Shown here: positions 1-8,359 of the stretch, piece after piece
Layout of the letters: each line of letters begins with the position of its first letter
Position numbering within the stretch: position 1 is the first letter of the stretch
NCBI GenBank assembly: GCA_024711325.1
Contig: JANJTC010000005.1
Coordinates: forward strand, 930,001-994,000
Direction: 5' to 3'
DNA: 64,000 nucleotides
Source of the DNA: Bacteriovoracaceae bacterium
GTDB lineage: Bacteria > Bdellovibrionota > Bacteriovoracia > Bacteriovoracales > Bacteriovoracaceae
Notes under the pieces: generated by a model
What the model was told of the DNA's origin: nothing
Databases searched by the model: none
The model's input: only the letters and a program-made list of their open reading frames with translations
Translations under genes and position numbers: made by a program

Positions 1-56
1 TTTGTCAATGCTAACTTACGATTAAATAACGTTTTTTATCATGACGCCAAGTGTTG

Positions 57-470
57 TTAGTTTTGAGTTGGGCATGTCCTTGGAGTATGCATTTGCAGGG
101 TGCATATCACTTCAGTTTCAATCTTATTTTCAGGGAATAAGCTTTGCAGGACATAGGGGTTTTTATCGGCCGGTTTAATGACAACTTTGCTGGCAAAAAC
201 TTTAGAAAGTGCAGCGAAAGTACATTCCCGGATTCGCTTTTCTTTCACCAGGATTTCTTGGGCGAGGTTAATTTTCACCTGATCGAGATTAAGAGTTAAA
301 GTGCCTTCTACAAAATGTGAGTATTTCAGGTTAATCAGGTCTTCATTCAGTCCGTATTCCCAAGTGACCGTACCGTCAGAGTTTGAACATTTCATTGCTT
401 TAAATGGAGTGTTGGCCTGTGCAAAAGTGGTGAGAAGGGAAAACAGAACAATGAGAGTGAGGACTTTCAT
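57..470 (-). CDS. Small secreted protein of unknown function
   Basis: I do not recognise this 137-residue protein. The first 19 residues form a clear Sec signal peptide (positive start, Leu/Val/Phe-rich core, AQA just before Asn-Thr), so the mature protein of about 118 residues is probably periplasmic or secreted. It has four cysteines, all in the mature part (KCSN, RECT, VICT, RTCP), which would suit two disulphides. No membrane segment follows the signal. It lies 96 bp downstream of the HD-GYP-like gene on the same strand, so co-transcription is possible but unproven. Confidence 0.6.
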   Translation of the reverse strand: MKVLTLIVLFSLLTTFAQANTPFKAMKCSNSDGTVTWEYGLNEDLINLKYSHFVEGTLTLNLDQVKINLAQEILVKEKRIRECTFAALSKVFASKVVIKPADKNPYVLQSLFPENKIETEVICTLQMHTPRTCPTQN

Positions 471-566
471 TTAAACTCCAGGGAAGGTTGTACCCATCGT
501 TTTTACTGGGGTGTTTGCTTGACCGTCAATGGAGGATAATGGAGCAGCGATTAACGTTTCGTGTTT

Positions 567-1895
567 TTACTGAAACTTCTGCTCCAAAGCTTTAATTATC
601 TTTTGATAGCTAGGATTCGTGAAACGGGTTCTGAGGAGGGGCAGAATTTCTTTTTTACTCGACGGCAGTGCCGGATTCAAAAGAGTCTTTACAAAACAGT
701 CGGCGATAATGAAAACCTTTGAAAGTGGGTGAAGATCCTCACCCGGATTCTCTTCAAATCCAATTCCGTCTAACTTTCCATGAGATTGTAGCAGAACAGT
801 CTTGATGTACTCGTTGGCCTCTGGATGCTGATCAAGAATCATCACGGCCTCTGAAGCATGATTCATCACCTGGCGAATTTCTTCATCAGTTAAATTTGAT
901 TCGGTTAATTCTTTTAAACTCGAGATTTGCATCTGCATCTGTGATTTGAGTGTTACATCTGAAAAGAACGAAACGAATGAAAGAATTTCCAGATGTTCTT
1001 GTTTGTACCAACTTTGCTTAGACAGTACATAATGGCACATGAGCGCCAGTAAGTGACTATGTTGGTAGGCATAGGAGACTTTATTGGAAAAAACAAACTT
1101 TAAAAGATTGGTCACTTCCGGTGAATTTTTAACTGATTGAACCATCGAATTGATAGAGGCGTCTGAAAGATCAACCGCTGCTTGATCAAGCCCCATCTGC
1201 TGAATTTTTTCCCGGACAATTTCATGGGCGTTGGCAGTCGTTAGAATCCGGTCTTCCAGAGTCAGGTCATCTCTTTCGAGCTTTTCCACCAGATTATTTG
1301 TCACAAAAGTAGTGAAGTACTGAATGTAATCCTTGGGAATGAAGAATTCTTTTAAGCCTTGAGATTCATATTTAAGAATATCATTTTTATCAAAAATGTC
1401 CTTGGAATGAATCCGCTTCACATATTGATATTCATTGGGACCTTTCTTGATCCGGATATAAACATCACAGGGTGTTTTTTGAATGTCATAAAAATAATAA
1501 ACAGGAACTGGAAAATAGTCCGGCTTAACTTTATTAGTCGAATCCTGAAGTGTTACACCGAGATAAGATGCTGCCTGTTTGATGAGTATTTCCCAACTAA
1601 CAGGTTCTTGAAGACACAAAATCTCATCTGCTAAAGATGGACATTCACCAATCACAATCAGTTCGGATTTTAAGCCTTCATTCCTTAAAAATTGATGAAG
1701 CTTAACGGCGGTCTCTTCATTTCCAACCTTGCACTTAGTAATGATTAAAGCCACCTGAGGCAAGATCCTGAGAAGCTCCATTGCATCTTCTGCATTTTTT
1801 CTATGGATAACATCTGTTCCAACAAATGTGTGAAGATTTAGCGAGAAGATTTTCTTTAAATCTTCATTAGTTTCAATAAGAATAGTTTGGCTCAT
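567..1895 (-). CDS. Degenerate HD-GYP-domain protein with receiver-like N-terminus
   Basis: A 442-residue cytoplasmic protein in three parts. Residues 1 to about 115 look like a divergent receiver fold. About 125-205 is a middle domain with the DVYIRIKKG...YVKRIHSKDIF pattern often found ahead of bacterial HD-GYP domains. About 260-440 is HD-GYP-like, with LTDEEIRQVMNHASEAV, then SHGKLDGIGF (compare HHExxDGxGYP) and IIADCFVKTL. HD-GYP enzymes hydrolyse cyclic di-GMP, but here the HD dyad expected in LLHDIGK is replaced by SFFSDVTLK, and HHE is SHG. It may therefore bind the nucleotide, or only act as a protein-interaction module. The domain call is fairly secure; activity is doubtful. Confidence 0.72.
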   Translation of the reverse strand: MSQTILIETNEDLKKIFSLNLHTFVGTDVIHRKNAEDAMELLRILPQVALIITKCKVGNEETAVKLHQFLRNEGLKSELIVIGECPSLADEILCLQEPVSWEILIKQAASYLGVTLQDSTNKVKPDYFPVPVYYFYDIQKTPCDVYIRIKKGPNEYQYVKRIHSKDIFDKNDILKYESQGLKEFFIPKDYIQYFTTFVTNNLVEKLERDDLTLEDRILTTANAHEIVREKIQQMGLDQAAVDLSDASINSMVQSVKNSPEVTNLLKFVFSNKVSYAYQHSHLLALMCHYVLSKQSWYKQEHLEILSFVSFFSDVTLKSQMQMQISSLKELTESNLTDEEIRQVMNHASEAVMILDQHPEANEYIKTVLLQSHGKLDGIGFEENPGEDLHPLSKVFIIADCFVKTLLNPALPSSKKEILPLLRTRFTNPSYQKIIKALEQKFQ

Positions 1896-1964
1896 AAGAA
1901 AAATTTTATCATGACTCGAGCTAACTCCAAGAATTTTAAAGTCAGAAAAGTCTGCCGGGAAAAC

Positions 1965-3044
1965 TTAAATAAAAAAGTCAGGCTCTTGCAGCTTAATGAG
2001 AGAGCCATTTTTGGCCAGTAGCTGCCCAGAAAATGTGGTGCTCTCTGGATTGTAGGCAGAAACCTTTCCATGGCCGCCTGGAATATCGATGACGTAATGA
2101 GGGATGGCCCAGCCGGGAAGAAGATCTCTGAGTCTTTGATAGAGCTCACGCCCCGTTTTTAGCGGTATGTAAAAATGCATGCCACCTTTCACCCGGTCTG
2201 GATGGTGGAGGTAGTAGGGACGAACCTTAAGCTCGATGAAGAGTTCGAAAAGCTCCACCAGGTCTTTATGCTGGTCATTGATGCCCTTTAAGAGCACAGT
2301 TTGCGAGAGTAGCTGGACTTTGGTTTTGGAGAGTCTTTCAATCGCCTTTTGATTGGTAGGATCAAATTCTTTTACATGATTGGCATGAATGGCGAGCGAA
2401 ACAGTTCTGAAGCGCTCCGTGGCCCCGTTGAGGAGGTCCAGAAAATCCTGATCGATTCTGTCCGGCAGGATCACCGGATAGCGAGTATGAAAACGAATGT
2501 CTTTTATGGATTTTATTTCGGAGAAGGACTTTAAATACTTGTCAATTTTCTCATTAGAAAGAGTTAGTGGATCTCCCCCTGTGAAGATGATTTCCGAAAT
2601 TTCCGGATGCTCTTTAAGATAAGCAAGCGTCTTAAGAAAATCCTGTTGAAAAAGCTCATCAGTGGAATTTAGCTCATTTTTTCTAAAGCAATAGCGGCAA
2701 TGAACGGGACAGACAGTCGTTGGGGTGAAGAGTGCTCTTGAGCCATAACGATGAATCAGTTGCGGGGCCTTGAAAAAAGTTTTATCTCCTATGGGATCCA
2801 GTAGGCCAGTTTGATTCAAGTCGGCGTTTAGTTCTGATGGATGAGGAAGAAATTCTTTAGCGAGTATTCCATCGGGACCTTCGGCCTTTATTTTAATGGC
2901 AAGACTTCTGGGTACAAACAGGGGATAGCTATCTGCCACGGACAATAAACTGTCATTGAGAGTCCACCCTAGAAACTGGTAAAGCTCTTTTAAGTTCTTG
3001 TATGATTGCTTAAATTCATTTGTCCAGTTGGGGGTCTCGACCAT
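1965..3044 (-). CDS. KamA-family radical SAM protein (lysine 2,3-aminomutase / EpmB-like)
   Basis: A 359-residue radical SAM, PLP-dependent aminomutase. The iron-sulphur motif CPVHCRYC has Cys112, Cys116 and Cys119, and IIFTGGDPLTLS is the family GGD/SAM-binding strand. PGGHGK near the C-terminus (Lys327) fits the PLP-binding lysine of the PGGGGK motif. The family moves the alpha-amino group of lysine to the beta position, either on free lysine or, for EpmB, to feed elongation factor P modification. The length is nearer EpmB (about 340) than catabolic KamA (about 415), and no lysine-degradation genes are nearby. EpmA and EF-P are not in this window, so the substrate is unresolved. The start overlaps the upstream small membrane protein gene by 29 bp. 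Confidence 0.85.
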   Translation of the reverse strand: MVETPNWTNEFKQSYKNLKELYQFLGWTLNDSLLSVADSYPLFVPRSLAIKIKAEGPDGILAKEFLPHPSELNADLNQTGLLDPIGDKTFFKAPQLIHRYGSRALFTPTTVCPVHCRYCFRKNELNSTDELFQQDFLKTLAYLKEHPEISEIIFTGGDPLTLSNEKIDKYLKSFSEIKSIKDIRFHTRYPVILPDRIDQDFLDLLNGATERFRTVSLAIHANHVKEFDPTNQKAIERLSKTKVQLLSQTVLLKGINDQHKDLVELFELFIELKVRPYYLHHPDRVKGGMHFYIPLKTGRELYQRLRDLLPGWAIPHYVIDIPGGHGKVSAYNPESTTFSGQLLAKNGSLIKLQEPDFFI

Positions 3045-3279
3045 CTTTTTCGAGCTCCTTTAAATACTGGCGTTTATAAATATAGGCACAAGTTCGAATT
3101 AAAAGTCCGCCTGAAATCGAGATTCCCAGAAAATGATACATCAAGGTCTGAAAGGGAAGAACGCCACCTTCGTACAGGGTGTAGAGGATCCATTTCAGAA
3201 GGACAATATGGGCAATCAAGATCATTAATTGGGTAAAACGTTGACCAAGATTTTCTTTTGTTACGAAGTTTTTAATCAT
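3016..3279 (-). CDS. Small inner-membrane protein, two predicted helices
   Basis: An 87-residue protein with two hydrophobic stretches, about residues 15-35 (LMILIAHIVLLKWILYTL) and 43-65 (LPFQTLMYHFLGISISGG), and a charged C-terminal tail. I recognise no family. It overlaps the stop of the exonuclease gene by 4 bp and the start of the KamA-family gene by 29 bp, so the three genes are almost certainly one translationally coupled transcript. This tight placement is the main support that it is real. Confidence 0.6.
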   Translation of the reverse strand: MIKNFVTKENLGQRFTQLMILIAHIVLLKWILYTLYEGGVLPFQTLMYHFLGISISGGLLIRTCAYIYKRQYLKELEKDGRDPQLDK

Positions 3280-4178
3280 GTTGTGGGTCCTTGTTTCCAG
3301 AGGCTTGCCTCAAGTTTTTGATAGGACTTAATCTTTTTAAGTAAAAAGGATTTATTCATTCCTGTTAAGAGACATTCAGCGAATAAGACCGGACCCTTTG
3401 GAAGAGGCATAAGTCCAATAGGTCGAACCGGACGTGTCCTGCCAACACTTGAACCTCCGCGGTAGTCCAAAACCAGAAGGTCCTTTTCCTGAACCATGGA
3501 GGCTAGATTTTTAAGTCGGGTGGAGTAGTTGAAACAGTCGTTACGGTCAAAGTTTGAAAGTCTAAAAACAAAACTTTTTTCCATTGCTGTTTTATGATCC
3601 GTTTCTACATTGGCAAGATGAGCAAGGATTTTTAAGCAGGCATAGGTGTCTTCAATAGCTACATGGTGCTGCAATTTAAATCCAACAAACTCACCCAGAG
3701 TGGAAAGCTTGTAATTTACAGGAGCATCCTCCCTTTTTCGATAGACGGCCCGAGCATAACGACAGCTATCGTAAATATCCAAAGGAGGAAATTCAATTTG
3801 AAAATCATGGGAAGATTTAATTAGATAACCTAGATCAAAAGTAGAATTGTGGGCAATCATCGGAAGTCGTCCCACAAAATTCCAAAGCTCTTTTAGTGGC
3901 TTTTTAATGGTAGGAGAACTTTTCAGATCATCGTTTTGCAATCCGTGAAACTGAATAGTGAATTCCGGGATTTCAATTAAGGGATTAATCAATTGGTGAA
4001 AAGTCGACAGCTCTCCTTGCTCGGTAATTTTCACTGCGGCAATTTCAATTATTTTATCTACCAGAGGTGAGAGTCCGGTGGTTTCCAAATCGACTGCTAC
4101 TAAGCCTTTAGGGTACAGCTTAAGAATTGAGGTAATTTCCTCAGGTGTAATGGAGAGTGCAGATCGCGATCTTGACAT
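3276..4178 (-). CDS. DnaQ-like DEDDh 3'-5' exonuclease
   Basis: A 300-residue protein with an N-terminal RNase-T/DnaQ exonuclease fold. VAVDLETTGL carries the first Asp and Glu, HNSTFDLGYL the second Asp region, and HHVAIEDTYACLKIL the catalytic His and final Asp (DEDDh). The family removes 3' nucleotides using two metal ions, as DNA polymerase III epsilon or as a stand-alone repair or RNA-trimming enzyme. About 100 C-terminal residues (VFRLSNFDRNDCF onward) match nothing I recognise. I chose the ATG at 4178. The frame stays open to a TTG at 4319, but that start has no ribosome site, would overlap the divergent lpd gene and would cover its probable promoter. Confidence 0.8.
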   Translation of the reverse strand: MSRSRSALSITPEEITSILKLYPKGLVAVDLETTGLSPLVDKIIEIAAVKITEQGELSTFHQLINPLIEIPEFTIQFHGLQNDDLKSSPTIKKPLKELWNFVGRLPMIAHNSTFDLGYLIKSSHDFQIEFPPLDIYDSCRYARAVYRKREDAPVNYKLSTLGEFVGFKLQHHVAIEDTYACLKILAHLANVETDHKTAMEKSFVFRLSNFDRNDCFNYSTRLKNLASMVQEKDLLVLDYRGGSSVGRTRPVRPIGLMPLPKGPVLFAECLLTGMNKSFLLKKIKSYQKLEASLWKQGPTT

Positions 4179-4236
4179 AGAGTGTCTTATAGCTTTTTTA
4201 ATGGCCTTTCGTCTAGCTAAAAACCCCTGAGCTTCA

Positions 4237-4266
4237 TTGACAAGTGCAGAGCGCAAACCCCATGAT
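4237..4266 (+). promoter_or_regulatory. Candidate sigma-70 promoter for lpd
   Basis: A perfect -35 hexamer TTGACA at 4237-4242 is followed after 18 bp by CATGAT at 4261-4266 (four of six matches to TATAAT). This would start transcription near 4273, about 40 nt before the lpd ATG. It lies between divergent genes, where a promoter is expected. Called by eye; not tested. Confidence 0.4.
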
Positions 4267-4311
4267 TTCGGGACATTTATAGTTCTATTGGAAACAAAAG
4301 GAAGATCGAAA

Positions 4312-5703
4312 ATGGCCAAATCGTTTGATGTTGTAGTTTTAGGTGCTGGCCCTGGTGGTTACGTGGCCGCCATTCGCGCCTCTCAGTTAGGAAAAAAAGT
4401 GGCCATTATTGAGGCCGATAAACTTGGTGGAGTATGTCTTAACCGTGGCTGTATTCCGACCAAAGCTCTTTTAAAGTCCGCTCATTCAGTTCATGAAATT
4501 GCAGATCTAAAAGGCTTGGGAATTAACGTTGATCTTAAAGGCCTTGATGCCGGTGTCGCTGTGAAACGCGCTAATTTAATCGCTGAAAATATGTCTAAGG
4601 GCATCGCCTTTTTGATGAAGAAAAACAAAATAGAAGTCATTAACGGCAAAGGCGTATTTAAATCCGCTAAGGTGCTTGAGGTGACTGGTGCTGATGGGAA
4701 AAAAGAAGAAGTCAGTGCTACCAATATTATTATCGCCACTGGGGCTAAATATCGTTCTTTCCCAGGTCTTGAACATGATGGGAAACGTCTCTTAGGAGCA
4801 TGGGAAGCACTTAAGCTTGAAAAGCTTCCTAAGTCGATTGGTATCGTTGGTGCAGGTGCCATTGGGATGGAGTTTGCTTACTTTTGGAATGCTTTTGGTG
4901 TTGAAGTTCATATCTTTGAAATGCAACCAAATCTTCTTCCCATTGAAGACACTGAAGTTTCAAAAGAAGTTGAGAAGGCCTATAAAAAATATGGCATGAA
5001 AGTTTCAACAGGAATTGAAGGAGTGACCACTAAAAACAACGGAAACGATGTTACCTTCACAGTTAAAGAGGGTGGTAAGTCCAATGAATACAAATTCGAA
5101 ATGGGTTTGATTGCAGTTGGAATGACCGGAAACATTGATGGCTTTGGTCTTGATAAGGCAGGCGTCCAAACGGAGCGCGGTTTTATTAAAGTAAATGATA
5201 TGTATGAGACAAGTGTTAAGGGTGTTTACGCCATTGGTGACGTGTCGGGGCCACCACTTTTAGCACACGCAGCTTCTCATGAAGGTGTTGTTGCGGCCGA
5301 GCACTTGGCAGGAAAACATCCTCATGCCATTGATAAGCTCAATATTGCCGGTTGTACATATTGTCAGCCACAAGTGGCATCTGTCGGATATACTGAACGG
5401 GCCCTAAAAGAAAAAGGGATTGAATATAATGTCGGTAAGGCACCTTTTACTGCGAATGGTAAGGCGATTGCTTCTAATGAGAACAATGGTTTTATTAAAG
5501 TTCTGACTGGTAAGCATGGTGAACTTCTGGGAGCTCACATTGTTGGGACTCAGGCGACAGAACTTATTCATGAATATGTTCTCTTCCGTACGATGGAAGG
5601 AATTGATGAAGAAATTTTCGCAACCATTCATCCACATCCAACTCTGGGAGAATTCCTGGGTGAAGCGGTTCTGGCAGCGAAGGGTAGAGCTTTAAACTTA
5701 TAA
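4312..5703 (+). CDS. lpd: Dihydrolipoyl dehydrogenase (E3)
   Basis: A 463-residue flavoprotein that reoxidises the dihydrolipoyl arm of 2-oxoacid dehydrogenase complexes with NAD+. Visible are the FAD Rossmann motif VVVLGAGPGGYVAA at the N-terminus, the redox disulphide GGVCLNRGC (Cys42, Cys47), a second nucleotide motif SIGIVGAGAIGMEF, the FAD motif GVYAIGDVSG, and the C-terminal active-site HPHPTLGE with its His-Glu pair (about residues 442-447). Length is typical. The start is the ATG preceded by AGGAAG; a longer frame back to 4237 would add an unrelated N-terminal stretch ahead of the FAD motif. It is followed after 19 bp by the lipoyl acyltransferase, so the two should be co-transcribed. 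Confidence 0.96.
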   Translation: MAKSFDVVVLGAGPGGYVAAIRASQLGKKVAIIEADKLGGVCLNRGCIPTKALLKSAHSVHEIADLKGLGINVDLKGLDAGVAVKRANLIAENMSKGIAFLMKKNKIEVINGKGVFKSAKVLEVTGADGKKEEVSATNIIIATGAKYRSFPGLEHDGKRLLGAWEALKLEKLPKSIGIVGAGAIGMEFAYFWNAFGVEVHIFEMQPNLLPIEDTEVSKEVEKAYKKYGMKVSTGIEGVTTKNNGNDVTFTVKEGGKSNEYKFEMGLIAVGMTGNIDGFGLDKAGVQTERGFIKVNDMYETSVKGVYAIGDVSGPPLLAHAASHEGVVAAEHLAGKHPHAIDKLNIAGCTYCQPQVASVGYTERALKEKGIEYNVGKAPFTANGKAIASNENNGFIKVLTGKHGELLGAHIVGTQATELIHEYVLFRTMEGIDEEIFATIHPHPTLGEFLGEAVLAAKGRALNL

Positions 5704-5722
5704 GAAACTAGAGGAGATTTAT

Positions 5723-7042
5723 ATGGCAAAGGTTGAAGTAGTAATGCCTCAGATGGGAGAGTCGATCACGACTGGTACCATTACTAAGTGGCACAAAGCA
5801 GCGGGTGAAGTGATTGAGCTTGATGCCATCCTTCTTGAGATTTCAACGGATAAAGTTGAATCAGAAATTCCGTCACCAATTCACGGTAAAATAGTCGAGC
5901 TTTTGTACCCAGAAGGTGCAACTGTTGATGTCGGTCGTCCGATTGCAATCATCGAAGATGATTTAAATGCAAAAGTTGAAACTAGTGGAGCTCCCAAAGC
6001 TCAGGCCTCTGCTGCTCCTGAAAAAGCAACTGCTCCGGCCGCTGAGGCAGGTTCAACTCAAACAGCTGGCGCTCCTGAGGCCATGAATCAGTCTGATGAA
6101 TCGGAAGAAGGCTTCCGTTTTTACACTCCGCTGGTTAAGGCGATGGCCAAAGATGCAGGTATTGCACTTTCTGAACTTAAAAATATAAAAGGTTCAGGAG
6201 CTGCTGGTCGGGTTAATAAATCAGATCTTGAAAATTACATTGCAAACCGTGGATCCAAAGGTGCTCAGGCAACCGCGCCAGCTCCTAAAGCTGCTCCGGC
6301 GCCAAGTGCTGCTCCTTCAGGAGTTGCTCAAACCCGTGGTTCTGATCGTGTTGAAATTGTAGCGATGGATAACATGAGAAAGGCCATTGCTAAGAACATG
6401 GTACTTTCTAAGCAAACTTCACCTCATGTTAACTCGATAGATGAAATCGACATGACAAGACTAGTGAAGGCGCGTGAGAAGATTAAAAACGACTTCAAGA
6501 AACGCGAAGGCATTAACCTCACTTATTCTCACTTCGTTCTCTATGCTATCGTTCAGGCCTTGAAAGAGCATCCGCTTATCAATGCTTCAATCGAAGGTGA
6601 TAATATTGTTATCAAGAAAGATATTCATTTAGGTTGCGCCGTTGCTACTCCAACTGGTCTGGTTGTTCCGGTTATTAAAAATGCCGGAGACTTGAACTTA
6701 ACAGGAATTGCCCGCCAACTAGATGTTCTTGCTACTAAAGCGAAGACTAAAAAACTTACGATGGATGATCTTTCAGGTGGAACATATACTTTCACTAATA
6801 ACGGTTCATTCGGGACATTGATTGCGACGCCAGTGATTCTTCAGCCTCAGATTGGTATCTTCTGTACTGGTGTGATCAAGAAGAGAGTCATGGTAATGGA
6901 AGATGATGCGATCGCTGTCCGCTCAATGATGTATGGAACTCACACATATGATCACCGCTTAATTGATGGAGAGCTTGGAAGTAAGTTCCTGGCCTCAGTG
7001 AAACATCATCTTGAGACGATGAATCCAGAAAATCTTATTTAA
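5723..7042 (+). CDS. Lipoyl-dependent 2-oxoacid dehydrogenase acyltransferase (E2)
   Basis: A 439-residue E2 core subunit. One lipoyl domain spans residues 1 to about 77, with the lipoylated lysine in the STDKVES motif (Lys44). An Ala/Pro-rich linker, a peripheral-subunit-binding domain (FYTPLVKAMAKDAGI to GRVNKSDLENYI, about 135-173), a second Ala/Pro linker and a catalytic domain from about 210 follow, ending in YDHRLIDG with catalytic His411 and Asp415. It passes acyl groups from lipoamide to coenzyme A. The DKVxSEIPSP lipoyl context is common in succinyl and branched-chain E2s, but I cannot fix the substrate and the E1 genes are not here. AGAGGAGA is a strong ribosome site, and a terminator follows. 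Confidence 0.9.
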   Translation: MAKVEVVMPQMGESITTGTITKWHKAAGEVIELDAILLEISTDKVESEIPSPIHGKIVELLYPEGATVDVGRPIAIIEDDLNAKVETSGAPKAQASAAPEKATAPAAEAGSTQTAGAPEAMNQSDESEEGFRFYTPLVKAMAKDAGIALSELKNIKGSGAAGRVNKSDLENYIANRGSKGAQATAPAPKAAPAPSAAPSGVAQTRGSDRVEIVAMDNMRKAIAKNMVLSKQTSPHVNSIDEIDMTRLVKAREKIKNDFKKREGINLTYSHFVLYAIVQALKEHPLINASIEGDNIVIKKDIHLGCAVATPTGLVVPVIKNAGDLNLTGIARQLDVLATKAKTKKLTMDDLSGGTYTFTNNGSFGTLIATPVILQPQIGIFCTGVIKKRVMVMEDDAIAVRSMMYGTHTYDHRLIDGELGSKFLASVKHHLETMNPENLI

Positions 7043-7050
7043 ATGATTTA

Positions 7051-7077
7051 AGGCCCTCGAAAGAGGGCCTTTTCTTT
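7051..7077 (+). terminator. Intrinsic terminator of the lpd-E2 operon
   Basis: The arms AGGCCCTC (7051-7058) and GAGGGCCT (7063-7070) pair perfectly around a GAAA tetraloop and run into TTTCTTT. It begins 8 bp after the E2 stop codon. Confidence 0.88.
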
Positions 7078-7084
7078 AAAAAAC

Positions 7085-7612
7085 TTAATGACGAAGAGGT
7101 CTTTTATCGTGGCGATGTTCTCTAATGAACTCCTTGATAACCATAGTCACACTTCTTTGATCTGTATGTCTTCGCCACCAGTCAAAAGCTCCTCCGGCCA
7201 GAACTAAGGTTAATACTGTATTTAAAATGTGATCTGTCCTGCCAATTTCATGGAAGCCAGGAATGATTCTTACTAAGTCTGGATCTGGCCGATCATAACC
7301 AACTTGTGGAATTCCATAAGAACCAAAAACCCATCCTACGAGGGCGTGCAGGCCATAGAAAATCGCAAAACCTAAGGTTGTAAGATAAGCGTCTCGGCTG
7401 TTATTTTTATAACCGGTATACATGAGAAGGACACCTGAAGCCAGAATTGAGAAACTATAGGCCGGCCCTAAGTGCAGTCCTGCAAAGGCTGGAAAGAGAA
7501 TTCCACATAATCCAAGAATGATTAAAACCCCGCCTACAAACATACTGATTATTTGAGTTGAGTTCTTGGCCTTTCCCGTACCTGGTGAGTGTAATTTTAT
7601 ATCATTATCCAT
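7085..7612 (-). CDS. Polytopic membrane protein, about four helices
   Basis: A 175-residue integral membrane protein. Hydrophobic stretches follow at FVGGVLIILGLCGILFPAFAG, AYSFSILASGVLLMYTG, LGFAIFYGLHALVGWVFG and ILNTVLTLVLAGGAFDW. The C-terminus is basic and His/Arg-rich (EHRHDKRPLRH). The layout resembles DUF4383-type four-helix proteins, but I cannot confirm the family. I chose the ATG at 7612 because AGGAGG sits just upstream; the longer frame to 7708 lacks such a site. It is convergent with the E2 gene, sharing the intervening terminator region. Confidence 0.68.
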   Translation of the reverse strand: MDNDIKLHSPGTGKAKNSTQIISMFVGGVLIILGLCGILFPAFAGLHLGPAYSFSILASGVLLMYTGYKNNSRDAYLTTLGFAIFYGLHALVGWVFGSYGIPQVGYDRPDPDLVRIIPGFHEIGRTDHILNTVLTLVLAGGAFDWWRRHTDQRSVTMVIKEFIREHRHDKRPLRH

Positions 7613-7730
7613 GTGGCCTCCTGGCTTTAATCTATAAAGATTAAGCAAATTTGAGACCACTGGAAGCATACTGAAAACACTTAAATACGAAGCCCACTCA
7701 TAACGCAAAATGCCTCATGCCTGAGAAAGT

Positions 7731-8210
7731 CTAGAATCTTTTACGATAAATGCATTGCTGATTTAGCTCAACTTCATCAGTTAAGTCGCCTTTCCGATCA
7801 ATCAAACTTGCATAAACTGTTCTGGTTAGGATATCTGCTTCTAATTCCAGAGTTATGATATCTCGCCATTTATGAATGCCGAAACCGACTGAATGAGTGG
7901 TTTTAGTTTTAGTAATGATATTATTCTCAAGTTCAACTTTAACCTTAATACGTTCAAGTGATGGAAAAATTGCATGTCCACCGGAATTTCTCTCTGTATT
8001 TGTTTCCGATCCTTTATTGATGTTACAAAAACTTTCACCCTCTTTAATCTGAATCCCTTTGCACCGTTCTTGAATTTCAATATTTTTTTTGCAATTTCGA
8101 CTAATACTAGTAGGAAGAAGATCGTAGTTGCCGGAAAAATCCCGTAAAGGAAGTTCGTTGGCCGATGCTAAAGTTGAATACAATATTGCCAAAGTAATTA
8201 CCAGATTCAT
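7731..8210 (-). CDS. Secreted protein of unknown function
   Basis: A 159-residue protein with a short signal peptide (hydrophobic LVITLAILYSTL, then ASA before Asn-Glu, about residue 17). The mature part starts LPLRDFSGNYDLLP, a pattern often seen in lipocalin-like or META-like secreted proteins ('F.G.Y.L'), has four cysteines and looks mostly beta. I can name no family. The ribosome site AGGAAGAGGA directly precedes the ATG, which supports the start. Confidence 0.55.
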   Translation of the reverse strand: MNLVITLAILYSTLASANELPLRDFSGNYDLLPTSISRNCKKNIEIQERCKGIQIKEGESFCNINKGSETNTERNSGGHAIFPSLERIKVKVELENNIITKTKTTHSVGFGIHKWRDIITLELEADILTRTVYASLIDRKGDLTDEVELNQQCIYRKRF

Positions 8211-8252
8211 TCCTCTTCCTTATTCAAAGTTTAACTCCGATACTCTAAATGA

Positions 8253-8324
8253 GATCGCTGCCATTTGCGATCAGGCCGGAAAAGCCTACACGTAGGTGTA
8301 CAAACTATTTACGGCCCAAGCCGG
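8253..8324 (+). other. Cluster of hairpins in the leader of the 8360 gene
   Basis: Four short hairpins can be drawn in about 70 nt: GATCGC/GCGATC (8253-8258 with 8267-8272), AGGC/GCCT (8273-8276 with 8284-8287), TACAC/GTGTA (8287-8291 with 8296-8300) and CGGC/GCCG (8312-8315 with 8320-8323). The GGCC and CCGG segments also allow alternative pairing. The stretch is richer in G and C than its surroundings. It matches no riboswitch consensus I know, so it is described only as a possible structured leader. Confidence 0.3.
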
Positions 8325-8359
8325 ATAGGTGCTTGTAATAATGTGATGAAGGGTGGCCC

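Noticed and set aside
4237-4311. N-terminal extension of Lpd by 25 residues
   Set aside because: It precedes the FAD-binding strand that normally starts the protein, overlaps a promoter-like TTGACA, and the ATG at 4312 has a good ribosome site.
8253-8324. Cyclic di-GMP (GEMM) riboswitch
   Set aside because: The conserved GGGCAAACC and ACGCAAAGCC-type elements and the tetraloop receptor are missing. Kept only as an unclassified hairpin cluster.
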